In this document: positions 53,243 through 62,618 of the stretch, piece by piece
Numbering within the stretch: position 1 is the first letter of the stretch
Layout of the letters: the number at the start of each line of letters is the position of its first letter
Source of the DNA: Magnetococcales bacterium
Lineage (GTDB): Bacteria > Pseudomonadota > Magnetococcia > Magnetococcales > Magnetaquicoccaceae
Assembly (NCBI GenBank): GCA_011089965.1
Contig: JAANAU010000001.1
Location: 1-64,000 of the forward strand
Direction: 5' to 3'
DNA length: 64,000 nt
The notes under the pieces: generated by a model
What the model was told of the DNA's origin: nothing
Database searches by the model: none
Seen by the model: the letters and a program-made list of their open reading frames with translations, nothing else
Made by a program: the position numbers and the translations under genes

Positions 53243-53878
53243 TCAAGACACTCTGCCCCACTCCTCACGAAGAGCAAGGAAGTACCGCCCAGCCAGACAG
53301 ATCATACCAAACACGATAAAAATCAAACTGCCTCCAGCCGATGGCGTGGACTCCAGGACGGCATCGGAGGGAAGATCGGGATTGAGAATCACGGCAATCG
53401 ATTTGCCCACCGGATAACGTTGCCTGATCCGTTCGGCAAACTCTTTGGCAAAAAAAAGCTGATCTCCGATTCCGAATTCGATGCGGGTGCCGCGATAGCG
53501 GCGTTTTTGAAATGTATAGAGATATTCGATGCGGGTTTGATGCATCTGACGTTCGATCCAGCCCCCCTGGCGTTCTTCAGTCACCAGCAGGCTGGAGTGG
53601 GTGATCTCGCCATCGGCTACCGGCCAACTCTTGCTCATCCATGAACGCTGCCAGGGATGCAAGCCGATGGCGAGAAGCAGGATCCCCAAGATGAGCAGCA
53701 TACTGCGCATCACCTCGGAGATCCTGGAAGATTCCCGATCAGAGGGGGGAACACGGGGAGCGCGCTTTTGAGAGGAGCTTCCAGGAGGCGTAACCCGTGG
53801 TCCGGCATGGAGATCCCCCATGCGCACCCGGAAACGCCTGTCGACCGGATCGAGTCCACGAAATTCCTGCGAGATCAT
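53243..53878 (-). CDS. DUF3592-type membrane protein
   Basis: 211 residues from the ATG at 53878, chosen for the AGGAGT site 7 bases upstream. A basic, Ser/Pro-rich cytoplasmic lead (about 1-55) precedes a membrane helix (MLLILGILLLAIGL, about 58-73). The DUF3592 core has SWPVADGEITHSSLLV, IEYLYTFQKRRYRGTRIEFG and VGKSIAVILNPDLPSDAVLE, the usual 'P...VYY.P..P..A.L' pattern. A second helix (SLIFIVFGMICLAGRYFL) ends the protein. Function of the family is unknown. Its start lies 60 bases after the citrate synthase stop on the same strand. Confidence 0.85.
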   Translation of the reverse strand: MISQEFRGLDPVDRRFRVRMGDLHAGPRVTPPGSSSQKRAPRVPPSDRESSRISEVMRSMLLILGILLLAIGLHPWQRSWMSKSWPVADGEITHSSLLVTEERQGGWIERQMHQTRIEYLYTFQKRRYRGTRIEFGIGDQLFFAKEFAERIRQRYPVGKSIAVILNPDLPSDAVLESTPSAGGSLIFIVFGMICLAGRYFLALREEWGRVS

Positions 53879-53938
53879 GGCCTGACTCCTGAAATAAAAA
53901 CGACATGCCCCTCCCCTGTCGGGATCCACAGCCTCACC

Positions 53939-55240
53939 TCATCCCCGGGCATCCAACCCGGGAACATCACGACGTTTGTGTCCGATATACAGTTGTCTCG
54001 GACGCCCGATCCCTTCATCGGTACCGATCATTTCGTTCCACTGGGCAATCCAGCCAATACAACGCGAAACGGCAAAGATCACGGTGAACATGTTGGTGGG
54101 AATACCCATGGCCGACAGAATCACCCCAGAGTAGAAGTCCACATTGGGGTAGAGTTTCTTGCGTACGAAATAGTCATCTTCCAGAGCGATCCTCTCCAGC
54201 TCCTGAGCCACATGGAAGAGCGGATCATCGCTGTGGCCCAACTGTTCCAACACCTCTCTGGCGGTTTTATGAAGGATCTGGGCGCGCGGATCGTAATTCT
54301 TGTAGACCCGATGACCAAAACCCATGAGCCGGAAGGGATCGTCCGGATCCTTGGCCCGTTTGATGAATTCGGGGATCCGTTGGACCGTACCGATTTCGCG
54401 CAGCATCTTGAGGACCGCCTCGTTGGCACCGCCATGGGCCGGTCCCCACAAGGAACCCACACCCGCAGAAATGGCGGCAAACGGATTGGCCTGGGAAGAG
54501 CCGGCCAGACGGACGGTGGAGGTGGAAGCGTTCTGTTCGTGATCGGCATGCAGGATCATGATCTGATCCAGGGCCTTGGCCATGAGCGGCGATACCTTGT
54601 ATTCGGCGCAGGGCACGGCAAACATCATGTGCAGGAAGTTCTCTGCATAGCCCAGTTCATTGCGCGGATAAACAAACGGTTGCCCCAGATAATACTTGTA
54701 TGCAGCCGCTGCAATCGTTGGCATTTTGGCAATGATCCGGAAGGCCGAAATCAGACGATGACGGGGATCACGGATATCCAGAGAGTCGTGATAAAAGGCC
54801 GACAATGCCCCAACCACCCCCACCACAATCGCCATCGGATGGGCATCCCGGCGGAAACCCCGATACATCTGCAAGAGCTGCTCATGCATCATGGTGTGGT
54901 TGGTCACGATCTTGCGAAAATCGCAATTCTGCGCCTGGGTCGGCAACTCTCCATTCAAAAGCAGGTAGCACACCTCCAGGTGATCGCATTGATCGACCAG
55001 CTGTTCCACCGGATAGCCCCGATAGAGCAGGATTCCCTTTTCCCCATCGATGAAGGTGATTTTGCTCTGGCATGAAGCCGTGGAACGAAAGCCCGGATCC
55101 AGGGTGAACAGTCCCAAATCCGAATAAAGACGGGTGATATCGAAGACATCCGGCCCCTCGCTTCCGTGCAGGATCGGAAATTCGGCTTCACGATTGGTGC
55201 GATTGTCACGAACGGTTACAGTATCTTTGAGCATCAACAA
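53939..55240 (-). CDS. gltA: Citrate synthase (type II, hexameric)
   Basis: 433 residues, the type II bacterial length. Recognised segments: [48 protein letters not shown]-like [14 protein letters not shown] with the active-site His, [16 protein letters not shown] with the second His, [15 protein letters not shown], and [10 protein letters not shown] with the catalytic Asp. It condenses acetyl-CoA and oxaloacetate to citrate. The neighbourhood (acs 1 kb away, 2-oxoacid:ferredoxin oxidoreductase and SdhA/FrdA 5-8 kb away) fits a TCA-cycle cluster that could run oxidatively or, with the ferredoxin enzyme, reductively. It lies 45 bases downstream of the ZapE gene stop. Confidence 0.97.
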   Translation of the reverse strand: MLMLKDTVTVRDNRTNREAEFPILHGSEGPDVFDITRLYSDLGLFTLDPGFRSTASCQSKITFIDGEKGILLYRGYPVEQLVDQCDHLEVCYLLLNGELPTQAQNCDFRKIVTNHTMMHEQLLQMYRGFRRDAHPMAIVVGVVGALSAFYHDSLDIRDPRHRLISAFRIIAKMPTIAAAAYKYYLGQPFVYPRNELGYAENFLHMMFAVPCAEYKVSPLMAKALDQIMILHADHEQNASTSTVRLAGSSQANPFAAISAGVGSLWGPAHGGANEAVLKMLREIGTVQRIPEFIKRAKDPDDPFRLMGFGHRVYKNYDPRAQILHKTAREVLEQLGHSDDPLFHVAQELERIALEDDYFVRKKLYPNVDFYSGVILSAMGIPTNMFTVIFAVSRCIGWIAQWNEMIGTDEGIGRPRQLYIGHKRRDVPGLDARG

Positions 55241-55285
55241 CTCTCCTCCAAAGGGACACGAACGAAGAATCAGATCAAGAAACGG

Positions 55286-56422
55286 TTACGCTTCGGGATG
55301 ATCTCCCAGACGGCTCAACTCATGGACCCGGGAGACCGAACGTCTCCAGGCAAAGGCTGCCGGACCATCGGGACAGGCTTCATCCAAAGCCACCAGGCCA
55401 TGCACCCTCAACGGGATGCGATGTTCGTATAACAGATCCACCAGAACAACGAAACGCATGGCCGCATCGGCATCGTCGGCAGTCAGGCCGGGCACCCCGG
55501 AGATGATCACGATTTTGGCCTGATGACACAGTTTCATGTATTCGGCCCGGCCCAGCATGGTGTTGCACAATGCCTCGAAACCAAACCAGAACACACCGTT
55601 CTCCATGCCGCGCACCGGCACGTCCGTATGGCGCAAGGTGATGGATGTCGGCTTGGGAGCATGTCCGGTCAGACGGGAAAAAGACTCTTCAGGGGTGGGG
55701 GTCAAACCATGCAGCGGACCCGGAATGCGGCGGCGCCAATCCACTCCGTGGCCCAGTTCACACACCTGGATGCGACTTTTCAACCGCTCGATGAAGGGCA
55801 GGACGCTGGCGCGGTTGTAACCATCCTGGAACAGATGATCCGGTGCCCAGTTGCTGGTGGCGCACAAGGTGACACCGCAGTGATGCAAGGCCGACAACAG
55901 ACGCCCCAACAGCACGCCATCGGCAATGGTCGTGATATAGAATTCGTCAAAGCACAACAGCCGCGCTTCGGCAGCGATCTGACTGGCCACATACAGCACC
56001 AGATCCACCCCGCCCGGCGGTTTGGCCTGGTGAAGGCGATGATGGATCTCCTCCATGAAGGGGTGAAAATGGACGCGCCGCTTCTCGGCTATCGGAATGC
56101 TGTCAAAGAGCCATTGCATCAGCAAGGATTTGCCACGCCCCACATCGCCGTGCAGATAGACCCCGCGCACATCCGGCAACTCCCCGCTCTCTCCGCGCCA
56201 CACCTCCACCCCGCGCCACAGCACCCGGCGCACCGGTTGACGCACGGCAGCAGCCACCTGATCCAACAACGGCAGGATCGACTCCTGGACCGGGTCGCGC
56301 TGAATCAGCCCGTTCTCAACCGCCCGCAGCCAATAACGGCTTGGCCGGTCGCAGGATCTCTCCTCCCCATGATCAGTCGGTTGCAATTCCCACGGAAATA
56401 GTGCTCGCGCATAACCGGTCAT
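55286..56422 (-). CDS. zapE: AFG1/ZapE-family ATPase
   Basis: 378 residues. P-loop GDVGRGKSLLMQWLFD with the preceding GVYLHGDVG, Walker B LLCFDEFYITTIADG, and sensor segment CATSNWAPDHLFQDGYNR are all typical of the AFG1/ZapE family of AAA-like ATPases. The 'FIERLKSRIQV' segment follows as usual. ZapE acts at the division ring under stress in E. coli and AFG1 in mitochondria handles respiratory proteins; the role here is unknown. The ATG at 56422 is chosen because GAGGGAG lies 5-10 bases upstream; a GTG two codons earlier is possible. It precedes gltA by 45 bases and may share its transcript. Confidence 0.92.
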   Translation of the reverse strand: MTGYARALFPWELQPTDHGEERSCDRPSRYWLRAVENGLIQRDPVQESILPLLDQVAAAVRQPVRRVLWRGVEVWRGESGELPDVRGVYLHGDVGRGKSLLMQWLFDSIPIAEKRRVHFHPFMEEIHHRLHQAKPPGGVDLVLYVASQIAAEARLLCFDEFYITTIADGVLLGRLLSALHHCGVTLCATSNWAPDHLFQDGYNRASVLPFIERLKSRIQVCELGHGVDWRRRIPGPLHGLTPTPEESFSRLTGHAPKPTSITLRHTDVPVRGMENGVFWFGFEALCNTMLGRAEYMKLCHQAKIVIISGVPGLTADDADAAMRFVVLVDLLYEHRIPLRVHGLVALDEACPDGPAAFAWRRSVSRVHELSRLGDHPEA

Positions 56423-56940
56423 GAACACTCCCTCGCAAAGTTTACATTGAACACCTAAAAGCTGTATAAAATCATTAACACTGTTATCAAACCTTCACAC
56501 ACTCAATTTATCGCCATAAAAGCAGGACTGATTGCTATAAAAGACAAACCCGACCTGTTGCAAATATTAGATTGGGCTAATATCAATAAGATCGAATATT
56601 AGAGAAGACTGATAATGACTTATTCGTAATCCAGGTTTCGATCTTGTCCGCATTTGGCGGCTCTGTCTGGGATGATACAGGAACTCCTCTTCGATTTGAA
56701 GGAGTTTATTGCGACGCAGCACAATTTTTTCTTGCTCAATTCCATTTTCATTGGCATGATGCATGGCACTCCTGAGGGGCCACACACACAAGCCTTGGGG
56801 AGCATACCGGGTGTCGAGAAAATTTTTTGCGGTGCATCATAGTTCTGCTTGACAATCTTCTCCTCCCACTGTTAGGCTCTGGGCGCCTCCACTCGGCTGG
56901 AAGCGAAACGACCCGTCCCTATTGTCTCTGGATGGTAACC
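56423..56940. other. 518-base divergent gap with AT-rich inverted repeat
   Basis: No gene is supported, though short open frames on both strands (about 60-75 codons, 56567-56842) look mildly protein-like. ATATTAG (56564-56570) and CTAATAT (56577-56583) form a perfect 7-base inverted repeat with a 6-base spacer; a third ATATTAG follows near 56597-56603. This looks like an operator cluster, perhaps for the carbon-metabolism operon starting at 56941 or for zapE-gltA. The first 200 bases are strongly AT-rich. Confidence 0.45.
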
Positions 56941-58752
56941 ATGCGCGGTGAACACGAAAGTTTAACAACGCTCACCTCCTCCCAAGACCCTTCCGGCCAG
57001 GGGGTCATTCACTACTCTGATGATCCCCGCGATGCAGGCTGGGTGCGACAGAACATTCCCTGTCAAACCGCCTGCCCGGCAGGAACCAATGTTCCGGCCT
57101 ATATACGCGCCATTGCCGAAGGACGGCATGGACAGGCGTACGAAATCAACCGGGAGGCCAATGTACTCCCCGGGGTGCTGGGACGGATCTGCTCTCGCCC
57201 GTGCGAATCGGCCTGCCGGCACGGCTGGTCTGGCAACGGGGATCCGGTGGGAATCTGCCATCTGAAACGGTCTGCTGCCGACATCAAGGATGCCAGCCAT
57301 CGCATCACCGAACGGCTCTATGCCCCAACCGGCAAGAAAGTCGCCGTGGTCGGTGCCGGTCCGGCAGGGGTGGCTGCGGCTCACGATCTTTCGCTGCTCG
57401 GTCACGACGTGGTGATCTTCGAGCGCGAAGAGCGGCCAGGGGGCATGCTGCGGTACGGCATCCCGGAGTTCCGTCTGCCCCGCAACATGCTGGATATCGA
57501 ACTGCACAACGCTTTGCGGCTCGGGGTGCAACTGCGCACCGGCACCGCTGTGGGTGCGGGAAAAGGGGCGGTCCGGGTCTCTACACTTCTGGCCGACTTC
57601 GATGCCGTCCTGCTGGCAACCGGTTGCATGGCACCGACGGCCCTGCCGTTGCGCGGCATCCCCGACGGGGAAAACCTCTCGCGCCACTGCCAGGATGTGG
57701 AGTATGGACTCGACTTTTTGATGGAGATCCATCGAGGTCAGAACAAGCGGGTGGGACGCCGTGTGGCTGTGGTCGGTGCCGGGTTCACGGCGCTCGATTG
57801 CGCCCGTGTGGCCCGTCGGCTCGGTGGCCAGGAGGTCACCATCCACCTGCGCACCAGCGAAGAGTACATCCCGGTCACCAGCGAGGAGCTGTTCGAGACC
57901 AAACGCGAAGGGATCCGCATCAAAGGTCTGCGCACCCCGGTGGGGCTGCGCACCGATGAGAATGGCCGCCTGACCGGGGTGGAGTTTGTCCAGAACCGTC
58001 TGGGTGGCTGGCGCGAAAACGGTCGGCGTCTGGCCACGCCCATCGAAGGCTCCGAGTTTGTCGAGCCGTGCGACACCTTGATCATTGCCATCGGCCAACG
58101 CACGGTCAACGACTTTTTGGACATGCGGGTCGAAGTGAACCGCTCCGGCAATGTACGCGTGGCCGAAAACGGCATGACCTCGGTCCACGGCCTGTTTGCC
58201 GCCGGGGACTATGTGGGGGGTGCCTCCACGGCCATTGAAGCCATCGGACATGCCCGCCAGATCGCCGACAAGATCGACACCTGGCTGGTAGGCCGCAAGC
58301 GGCGTCAGGTGGTGCGCATGGAACCGGTGGCAGCCCCACCCCGCGAACCGGCCCACGACTTCATCCCCAGACAGCACATGCCGACCATCCCCTTGCAGGA
58401 TCGGCAGCAACTCACCCGCGAGGTGGAGTGCGGTTATAATCGGGATCTGGCCGGAGAAGAGGCCAAACGGTGTTACCTGTGCGATCTGCGCTACCAGATC
58501 GATGTCAATCGCTGCATCTATTGCCGGGCCTGTATCGAGGTGGCACCACGCAACTGCATCAAACTGGTCAGCGACGTGGAGATGAAGGCAGACGGCACGC
58601 ATGGCACCCTGCAAGAGACCAAGGAGTGGCAGCGCGTGGCCGCCATCTGGATCGACAACAACGAATGCATCCGGTGCGGTGCCTGCTTCAAGGTTTGTCC
58701 CGTCCGCTGCATCTCCATAACCCGTAACCATTTCGTCACCGTGGATGGATGA
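56941..58752 (+). CDS. GltD-like FAD/NAD(P) oxidoreductase with C-terminal ferredoxin domains
   Basis: About 603 residues from the ATG at 56941 (56932 also possible). The N-terminal Fer4-type domain carries NIPCQTACPAGTNVPAY and GRICSRPCESACRHG, as in glutamate synthase small subunits. Two Rossmann motifs follow, VAVVGAGPAGVAAAHDL (FAD) and VAVVGAGFTALDCARV (NAD(P)H), then GLFAAGDYVGGAST. The last 120 residues add two ferredoxin-type cluster sites: CIYCRACIEVAP, where the fourth Cys is Ala, and a complete CIRCGACFKVCP. No glutamate synthase large subunit is adjacent. Because the 2-oxoacid:ferredoxin oxidoreductase genes lie downstream in the same operon, I infer it passes electrons between NAD(P)H and ferredoxin or the oxidoreductase. 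Confidence 0.88.
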   Translation: MRGEHESLTTLTSSQDPSGQGVIHYSDDPRDAGWVRQNIPCQTACPAGTNVPAYIRAIAEGRHGQAYEINREANVLPGVLGRICSRPCESACRHGWSGNGDPVGICHLKRSAADIKDASHRITERLYAPTGKKVAVVGAGPAGVAAAHDLSLLGHDVVIFEREERPGGMLRYGIPEFRLPRNMLDIELHNALRLGVQLRTGTAVGAGKGAVRVSTLLADFDAVLLATGCMAPTALPLRGIPDGENLSRHCQDVEYGLDFLMEIHRGQNKRVGRRVAVVGAGFTALDCARVARRLGGQEVTIHLRTSEEYIPVTSEELFETKREGIRIKGLRTPVGLRTDENGRLTGVEFVQNRLGGWRENGRRLATPIEGSEFVEPCDTLIIAIGQRTVNDFLDMRVEVNRSGNVRVAENGMTSVHGLFAAGDYVGGASTAIEAIGHARQIADKIDTWLVGRKRRQVVRMEPVAAPPREPAHDFIPRQHMPTIPLQDRQQLTREVECGYNRDLAGEEAKRCYLCDLRYQIDVNRCIYCRACIEVAPRNCIKLVSDVEMKADGTHGTLQETKEWQRVAAIWIDNNECIRCGACFKVCPVRCISITRNHFVTVDG

Positions 58753-58756
58753 TGCC

Positions 58757-59815
58757 ATGAACGCTTCAGTCTCCTCCTCGACCTCACGCCGTTATGTGAT
58801 CATCGGCAATGGCGTGGCCGGCAACCAGGCCGCTGAACTGCTGCGTGACCGGGATCCGGACAGTCGGATCACCATCTTGACCAACAGTCGACTGCTTTAT
58901 TACAACCGTTACCTGTTGCCCCAACTCTTCAAGGGCGAGCAGAGCTGGCAGGCGTTTCTGGCCAATCCGGCAGAACACTATGTCAAGCGTCGCATCCAGG
59001 TGCGGCGGGACAGCCGGGTGGTTTCTGTGGATACCCGCAACAAGCTCATCAAGCTGGCCCACAACGAAACGATTGGTTACGACTCTTTGCTCGTTGCCAC
59101 CGGCGGAGTCAGCCATCTGCCCGAAGAGTTGGCCGATTGTCGCAAGATGTTTCACTCCTTTGGCAGCTACGAAGCCGCAATGGCCACCCGCAAGGCATTG
59201 CCGGAAAAAGGGACCGTGGTTTTACTCGGCGGCGATATGATCGGCCTAGATCTGGCGCGCACCCTTTTGGCCGTCGAGTGCCGGGTGATCCTGGTCACCC
59301 ATGAATCGACTTTCTGGCCCCACAAACTGACTGCCGAAGAGCGTGCCGATGCCTTGGCCACTCTGGAAAAGATGGGCATTGAATTGATCGATGGCGAAGC
59401 CCGGGGCGGGGTGGTCTCGGTGCAGCAGGGGGCCTCCGGTTTGCCAGCCCGGCGCGTGGTGTTCCGCCAGGGTGGAGATCTTTACGGAGACGTGGTCATG
59501 TCCTTTTATGGCCTGACCCCGCTGGTCGAATTCATGGTGGGAACCGGCATCGATATCGAACGCGGCCTGCTGGTCAACACCAATCTGCGCACCAGCGATC
59601 CTTCGATCTATGCTGCCGGGGATGTATGCCAGATCTGGTCCGAACAAGAGAATATCTATCGGTTTTACTATGGTTATCAAAACGTCCGCGCCATGGGTGC
59701 GGTAGCCGCGATCAACATGACAGGGGGCCATGAACACTTTGCCACCACCCAGGAAGAGACGCTCGGTCGGGACAGTCAGGGCTTCATCGACTCACCCTTC
59801 TGGTCCTACCAATGA
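58757..59815 (+). CDS. FAD-dependent NAD(P)H oxidoreductase (NirB/rubredoxin-reductase-like)
   Basis: About 352 residues. It shows RYVIIGNGVAGNQAAELLR (FAD-binding), LLVATGGVS, GTVVLLGGDMIGLDLARTL (NAD(P)H-binding) and SIYAAGDVCQI, the pattern of pyridine-nucleotide oxidoreductases without the redox disulfide. The start is either 58745, overlapping the upstream stop by 8 bases, or 58757; neither has a strong ribosome binding site and coupling is likely. It ends 49 bases before the oxidoreductase alpha gene. Together with the GltD-like protein it probably supplies or withdraws electrons for the ferredoxin-linked enzyme; the actual partner is not visible from sequence. Confidence 0.85.
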   Translation: MNASVSSSTSRRYVIIGNGVAGNQAAELLRDRDPDSRITILTNSRLLYYNRYLLPQLFKGEQSWQAFLANPAEHYVKRRIQVRRDSRVVSVDTRNKLIKLAHNETIGYDSLLVATGGVSHLPEELADCRKMFHSFGSYEAAMATRKALPEKGTVVLLGGDMIGLDLARTLLAVECRVILVTHESTFWPHKLTAEERADALATLEKMGIELIDGEARGGVVSVQQGASGLPARRVVFRQGGDLYGDVVMSFYGLTPLVEFMVGTGIDIERGLLVNTNLRTSDPSIYAAGDVCQIWSEQENIYRFYYGYQNVRAMGAVAAINMTGGHEHFATTQEETLGRDSQGFIDSPFWSYQ

Positions 59816-59864
59816 GCCTGTTGTTATGGAAACATCCACTCTTCCTTTGAACGGGAGATCGATC

Positions 59865-61661
59865 ATGAATGCCACCGACATCCAAATCGCCATCTGCGGC
59901 TCGGCGGGCGATGGCACCATCGCTGCCGGAGACATCCTGCGCAATGCCGTGGCCGCAGCCGGCTATCGGGTGATCTGTTTTGATGTCTATCCCCCGGAGA
60001 TTCGCGGCTTTGGCAAGTGCATCTCCCGTCTGCGCATCACGACAGAGCAATCCTACTCGCTGAAACGGCAGTCCGATGTGTTGATCTCGCTCGACGACAG
60101 CCATGCCATTCCCCATGCCGGTGAAGTGCGGGACAACGGGGCTGTGATCTTTGAATCCCAGCCGATCTCCCCGTGCGCCGAAGGGGAACACATGAGCGCC
60201 CATGTGTTGCCCGGTCAGATCCCGTATGGCTTTCCGATTCGGGAGATGGCCCAAAAGGCCACCGGCGGGGCACGTTCGCGCAACCTGGTGGTGCTCGGCT
60301 TCATTGCCGGTCTGCTCGGTTTGGCACCGACGAGTTTCCAAAAGATCATCGAGAAGAAATTCGCCAAACAGGGAGCCAATGTCACGGCCAAAAACTATGC
60401 CGGCTTCAAGGCCGGGTACGACGCCGGAGCTGCCACCTTCAAGCTGGATGATGCCACCTTTGGCCCACTGGCCAAGAGCGGAGATTCCGGCAAAGTGGTG
60501 ATGCTGTCCGGCAATGCTGCCGTGGTGCAAGGGTGCATGGATGCGGAACTGAACACCTTCTTCGGCTATCCCATCACCCCGGCCACCACCATCATGGAGC
60601 GTCTGGCCTCGGAAATGCCCAAGCGCGGTCGGCGTTTGTTGCAGACCGAAGATGAAATTTCGGCCATTGCCGCCACCATCGGTGCCGGTTTTGCCGGTTC
60701 CCGGAGCGCCACCGCCACCTCTGGCCCTGGTTTGGCCTTGATGGCCGAAATGCTGGGATTGGCCACCATCACCGAAACCCCCTGCGTCATCTTTGTGTCG
60801 CAGCGCGGCGGTCCTTCGACCGGCATGCCCACCAAAACCGAACAGTCTGACCTGAACGCTGCCCTCTATGGCAGTCCCGGCGACTCGCAGCGCATCGTCA
60901 TCGCCCCCACCAATGTCGAAGGGTGCTATCGCTGCGCAGGCAAGGCGTTTGAAATGGCCGAACGCTATCAAACGCCGGTGATCGTGCTGCTGGATCTCTA
61001 TCTGTCCAACCGTTACGAAACCGTGACCCTGACCGCTTCAGGACCGCCGTTTGTCCTTGATGCCAACAAACCGCTGCGGCGCATGGAACCCGGAGAAGCA
61101 TATCAACGCTATGCCCTGACCGCGGATGGGGTCAGCCCACGGGCTGTCCCGGGCGATGTGGGTTGCATGCATGTGATCACCGGTCTGGAACACAATGAAT
61201 TGGGCCGTCCCAACGACAGCGCGGAAATGCATACCGCCATGAGCAATAAACGCCATGACAAACTGCAAGCTGCCCTGGAACACCCGGATTTTACCGTGAC
61301 CAAACGGTTCGGGGCGCAGGGGCGCGTCAAAGTGGGCATCCTGGCGTGGGGATCGACCTTTGGCGAATGCCTGGAGGCGATGTTCATGGCCCAGGCCGAA
61401 GGGATCTCGTGCGCTGCCATGAAGGTGGTCATGCTCTCCCCCTTCCCCACCAAAGCGATTTCGGCCTTCATGGACGATTGCGATGCGGTGTTGGTGCCCG
61501 AGGTCAACTACGAAGGCCAGTTCGCCCAATTGGTCCAGGGCACTTTGGCCCGTCCTGTGGTGCGACTGAGCCGGGTGCCCAGTTCGCCCATGCCTGTGGA
61601 ATTGATCCTCGGAGAGATCCGACGGTTGGCAGGCGTTGCTGCCGCGTCCGCAGCTTCCTAA
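59865..61661 (+). CDS. korA: 2-oxoacid:ferredoxin oxidoreductase, gamma-alpha fused subunit
   Basis: About 598 residues from the ATG at 59865, preceded by GGGAGA. The N-terminal gamma domain (about 1-200) starts IQIAICGSAGDGTIAAGDIL, with PEIRGFGKCISRLRI. The alpha domain follows: LNTFFGYPITPATTIMERL, LQTEDEISAIAATIGAGFAG, TATSGPGLALMAEM and SQRGGPSTGMPTKTEQSDL. The C-terminal part has AWGSTFGECLEAM and PEVNYEGQFAQLV. This gamma-alpha fusion is typical of 2-oxoglutarate:ferredoxin oxidoreductase (Kor), but related enzymes act on pyruvate or other oxoacids, so the substrate is inferred. With ferredoxin it can carboxylate succinyl-CoA in a reductive TCA cycle. The beta subunit gene starts 27 bases after the stop. 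Confidence 0.9.
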   Translation: MNATDIQIAICGSAGDGTIAAGDILRNAVAAAGYRVICFDVYPPEIRGFGKCISRLRITTEQSYSLKRQSDVLISLDDSHAIPHAGEVRDNGAVIFESQPISPCAEGEHMSAHVLPGQIPYGFPIREMAQKATGGARSRNLVVLGFIAGLLGLAPTSFQKIIEKKFAKQGANVTAKNYAGFKAGYDAGAATFKLDDATFGPLAKSGDSGKVVMLSGNAAVVQGCMDAELNTFFGYPITPATTIMERLASEMPKRGRRLLQTEDEISAIAATIGAGFAGSRSATATSGPGLALMAEMLGLATITETPCVIFVSQRGGPSTGMPTKTEQSDLNAALYGSPGDSQRIVIAPTNVEGCYRCAGKAFEMAERYQTPVIVLLDLYLSNRYETVTLTASGPPFVLDANKPLRRMEPGEAYQRYALTADGVSPRAVPGDVGCMHVITGLEHNELGRPNDSAEMHTAMSNKRHDKLQAALEHPDFTVTKRFGAQGRVKVGILAWGSTFGECLEAMFMAQAEGISCAAMKVVMLSPFPTKAISAFMDDCDAVLVPEVNYEGQFAQLVQGTLARPVVRLSRVPSSPMPVELILGEIRRLAGVAAASAAS

Positions 61662-61688
61662 AGAACATCAGGAGATTGGAGATCCGTC

Positions 61689-62552
61689 ATGTCCATTCCC
61701 ATCCAGCCGGTTTACGTTGATGTCAAGCTGCGCGAGGTGCAAGAGAGCGGTCGTTTGGACTACCGCTCCCGCTCCCTGCCCACCTGGTGTCCCGGATGCG
61801 GCTATTTCTCCATCGTCGAAGGGTTGACCCATGCCTGCAATGAAATGGGCATCCCCAAAGAGCAGGCCGTTGTGGTCTCTGGCATCGGCTGTTCCTCCCG
61901 TTTTCCGTTTTTTGTCAATCTGTACGGGTTTCACACCCTGCATGGCCGGGTTCTGCCCGTGGCCACCGGCATCAAGACCGCCAATGACCGCCTGACCGTG
62001 ATCGGCGTGGGCGGCGATGGGGACGGCTTTGCCATTGGCGGCGGACACATCTCGCATGCGGCCAAACGCAACGTGGATATCACCTATCTGCTGTTCGACA
62101 ACGGCATTTACGGATTGACCAAGGGGCAGACCTCTCCAACCTCGGCAGTCGGGCTGCGCACCACCACCACCCCGTTCGAGAACCCGGAACGCCCGTTGAA
62201 CCCCTTGATGATGCTGCTCTCCTATGGCGCAAGCTGGGTCGGACAAGCCTATGCAGGAAACCCGGACCATCTGCGGGAGATGATCACCCAGGCATTGGCC
62301 CACCGGGGTTTTTCCTACCTGCACATTCTCAGCCCGTGCGTCACCTTCGACAAAACCAGCAAAACCTACACCAATCTGGGTCTTTCCGTGCGTGATCTCC
62401 CGGAAAATCATGATTCCAGCGATCTCATGGCCGCCATGCATCAGGCCCAGGATCAGGAACATCCCGCCCTTGGTCTCTTTTATCAGCAATTCCGCCCCAC
62501 CCTGGGAGACACCTTTGAACAGGTGATCGCCAAAGCCGGTGGCAATAACTGA
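61689..62552 (+). CDS. korB: 2-oxoacid:ferredoxin oxidoreductase, beta (thiamine diphosphate) subunit
   Basis: 287 residues. TWCPGCGYFSIVEGL carries the Cys pair for an iron-sulfur cluster; VSGIGCSSRFPFFVNLYGFH follows. The thiamine-diphosphate motif is GVGGDGDGFAIGGGH with DNGIYGLTKGQTSPTS (GDG...N). LHILSPCVTF is typical of the beta subunit end. It pairs with the alpha subunit encoded 27 bases upstream. No separate delta (ferredoxin) subunit gene is present; the ferredoxin domains of the GltD-like protein may fill that role. Confidence 0.92.
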   Translation: MSIPIQPVYVDVKLREVQESGRLDYRSRSLPTWCPGCGYFSIVEGLTHACNEMGIPKEQAVVVSGIGCSSRFPFFVNLYGFHTLHGRVLPVATGIKTANDRLTVIGVGGDGDGFAIGGGHISHAAKRNVDITYLLFDNGIYGLTKGQTSPTSAVGLRTTTTPFENPERPLNPLMMLLSYGASWVGQAYAGNPDHLREMITQALAHRGFSYLHILSPCVTFDKTSKTYTNLGLSVRDLPENHDSSDLMAAMHQAQDQEHPALGLFYQQFRPTLGDTFEQVIAKAGGNN

Positions 62553-62618
62553 AAATCAAAATAATATCCATACCCCGAATGTATGGATGCAGGTGTCCGC
62601 CAACTGGAGAATAGAGGA

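Noticed and set aside
56962-58758. Very long antisense open frames opposite the GltD-like gene (also opposite actP, the exonuclease fusion and the hybrid kinases)
   Set aside because: They mirror the codon structure of well-recognised genes on the other strand, have no family similarity and no ribosome binding sites.
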